In this document: piece after piece, positions 63,706 to 64,000 of the stretch
Numbering within the stretch: the first letter of the stretch is position 1
Layout: every line of letters begins with the position of its first letter
Origin: Pseudomonas gozinkensis
Lineage (GTDB): Bacteria; Pseudomonadota; Gammaproteobacteria; Pseudomonadales; Pseudomonadaceae
Assembly (NCBI RefSeq): GCF_014863585.1
Contig: NZ_CP062253.1
Coordinates: 3,870,501 to 3,934,500 of the forward strand
DNA: 64,000 nt
Reading direction: 5' to 3'
Notes under the pieces: model-generated
Told to the model about the DNA's origin: nothing
Database searches by the model: none
Seen by the model: only the letters and a program-made list of their open reading frames with translations
Made by a program: the position numbers and the translations under genes

Positions 63706-64000
63706 TCAGCGTTTTACGCCCAGATCGGTTTGCGTCATGCGGCTGCGCACGGTGAATACACCGTCACCGGAGAGAATCGCGCTGCGGGCAAACAACCGGC
63801 CGCTTTCCCAGTTCGAAAGGCCCAGTTCCGGCTTGTTCAGCGCGTACTGGCCATCGACCCAACGGGTGATGCCATCGCCCACGAACGGCGCGTTGACCGC
63901 GCTGTAGAAGCGCTCCTGAACCGCCGCGTCTTCGCTGATCAACGACACCGTGAACTGCGGGCTGTAGCGGTTGAACAGCGCAATGGCCTGATCCAGATCG
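63706..64000 (-). CDS. C-terminal end of an aldehyde dehydrogenase/ProA-like protein (partial)
   Basis: 98 codons of the C-terminal part, open to the right edge. Segments FNRYSPQFTVSLISEDAAV, NAPFVGDGITRWVDGQ and PELGLSNWESGRLFARSA align in style with gamma-glutamyl phosphate reductase/aldehyde dehydrogenase ends (NRY, TR...DG and LG.S patterns). The catalytic Cys lies outside the window. It is convergent with cynT. The exact subfamily cannot be fixed from this part. Confidence 0.6.
   Translation of the reverse strand, partial: DLDQAIALFNRYSPQFTVSLISEDAAVQERFYSAVNAPFVGDGITRWVDGQYALNKPELGLSNWESGRLFARSAILSGDGVFTVRSRMTQTDLGVKR

Overview
This is chromosome from a Pseudomonas, most likely of the P. 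fluorescens group. The reasons are the high GC content, the GTGGGAGC...GCTTGCCCGCGA REP doublets between genes, and gene families typical of that group (Mrp antiporter operon, serralysin, cyn operon, DUF6124, DUF2790 and DUF3087 proteins). No rRNA, tRNA, phage, IS element or CRISPR array was found.

Layout. 1-5.8 kb: sulfonate/nitrate-type ABC uptake genes, an SRAP (YedK-like) protein, an azlCD exporter and small membrane proteins. 6-8.3 kb: nucleosidase PpnN and an orphan OmpR-type response regulator. 8.4-12.9 kb: a small isoprenoid locus. It holds a fused isopentenyl-diphosphate isomerase/terpene synthase and a divergent prenyl diphosphate synthase, and is bracketed by two small exported proteins that end in the same 15 residues. 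12.9-18.2 kb: an FAD-dependent oxidoreductase, a DszA/NtaA-type monooxygenase, an XRE-cupin regulator and an EamA exporter. 18.3-24.4 kb: a six-gene Mrp antiporter operon with MrpA and MrpB fused. 24.4-33 kb: DUF2946 plus a TonB receptor, a betaine-type binding protein, several small unknown proteins, a chemoreceptor and a DksA-like protein.

33-41 kb: GST and an AlkC-like protein, then an AT-richer accessory island. The island has a DUF2235 (Tle1-like) lipase with two tandem DUF2931 lipoproteins, probably effector and immunity, next to a 477-bp segmental duplication. 41-45.7 kb: an Old Yellow Enzyme operon with a LysR regulator, and a quinone-reductase/ABM-monooxygenase operon with an ArsR repressor and two matching palindromic operators. 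45.7-51 kb: two secreted proteins with C-terminal DUF2599-like repeats, an MFS transporter and a lone secreted CBM20 domain. 51-57.5 kb: LysR, GMC oxidoreductase, MHS symporter, DUF427 and a serralysin. 57.8-64 kb: topB, an acetyltransferase, small proteins, the cynR-cynS-(DUF2790)-cynT cyanate operon, and the C-terminal end of an aldehyde dehydrogenase/ProA-like gene.

Most novel: the IDI-terpene synthase fusion with its divergent prenyl synthase. It looks like a self-contained route from IPP to a terpene in a genus that makes IPP and DMAPP by the MEP pathway and usually does without IDI. All functions are inferred from reading the translated sequence; no database search was run.
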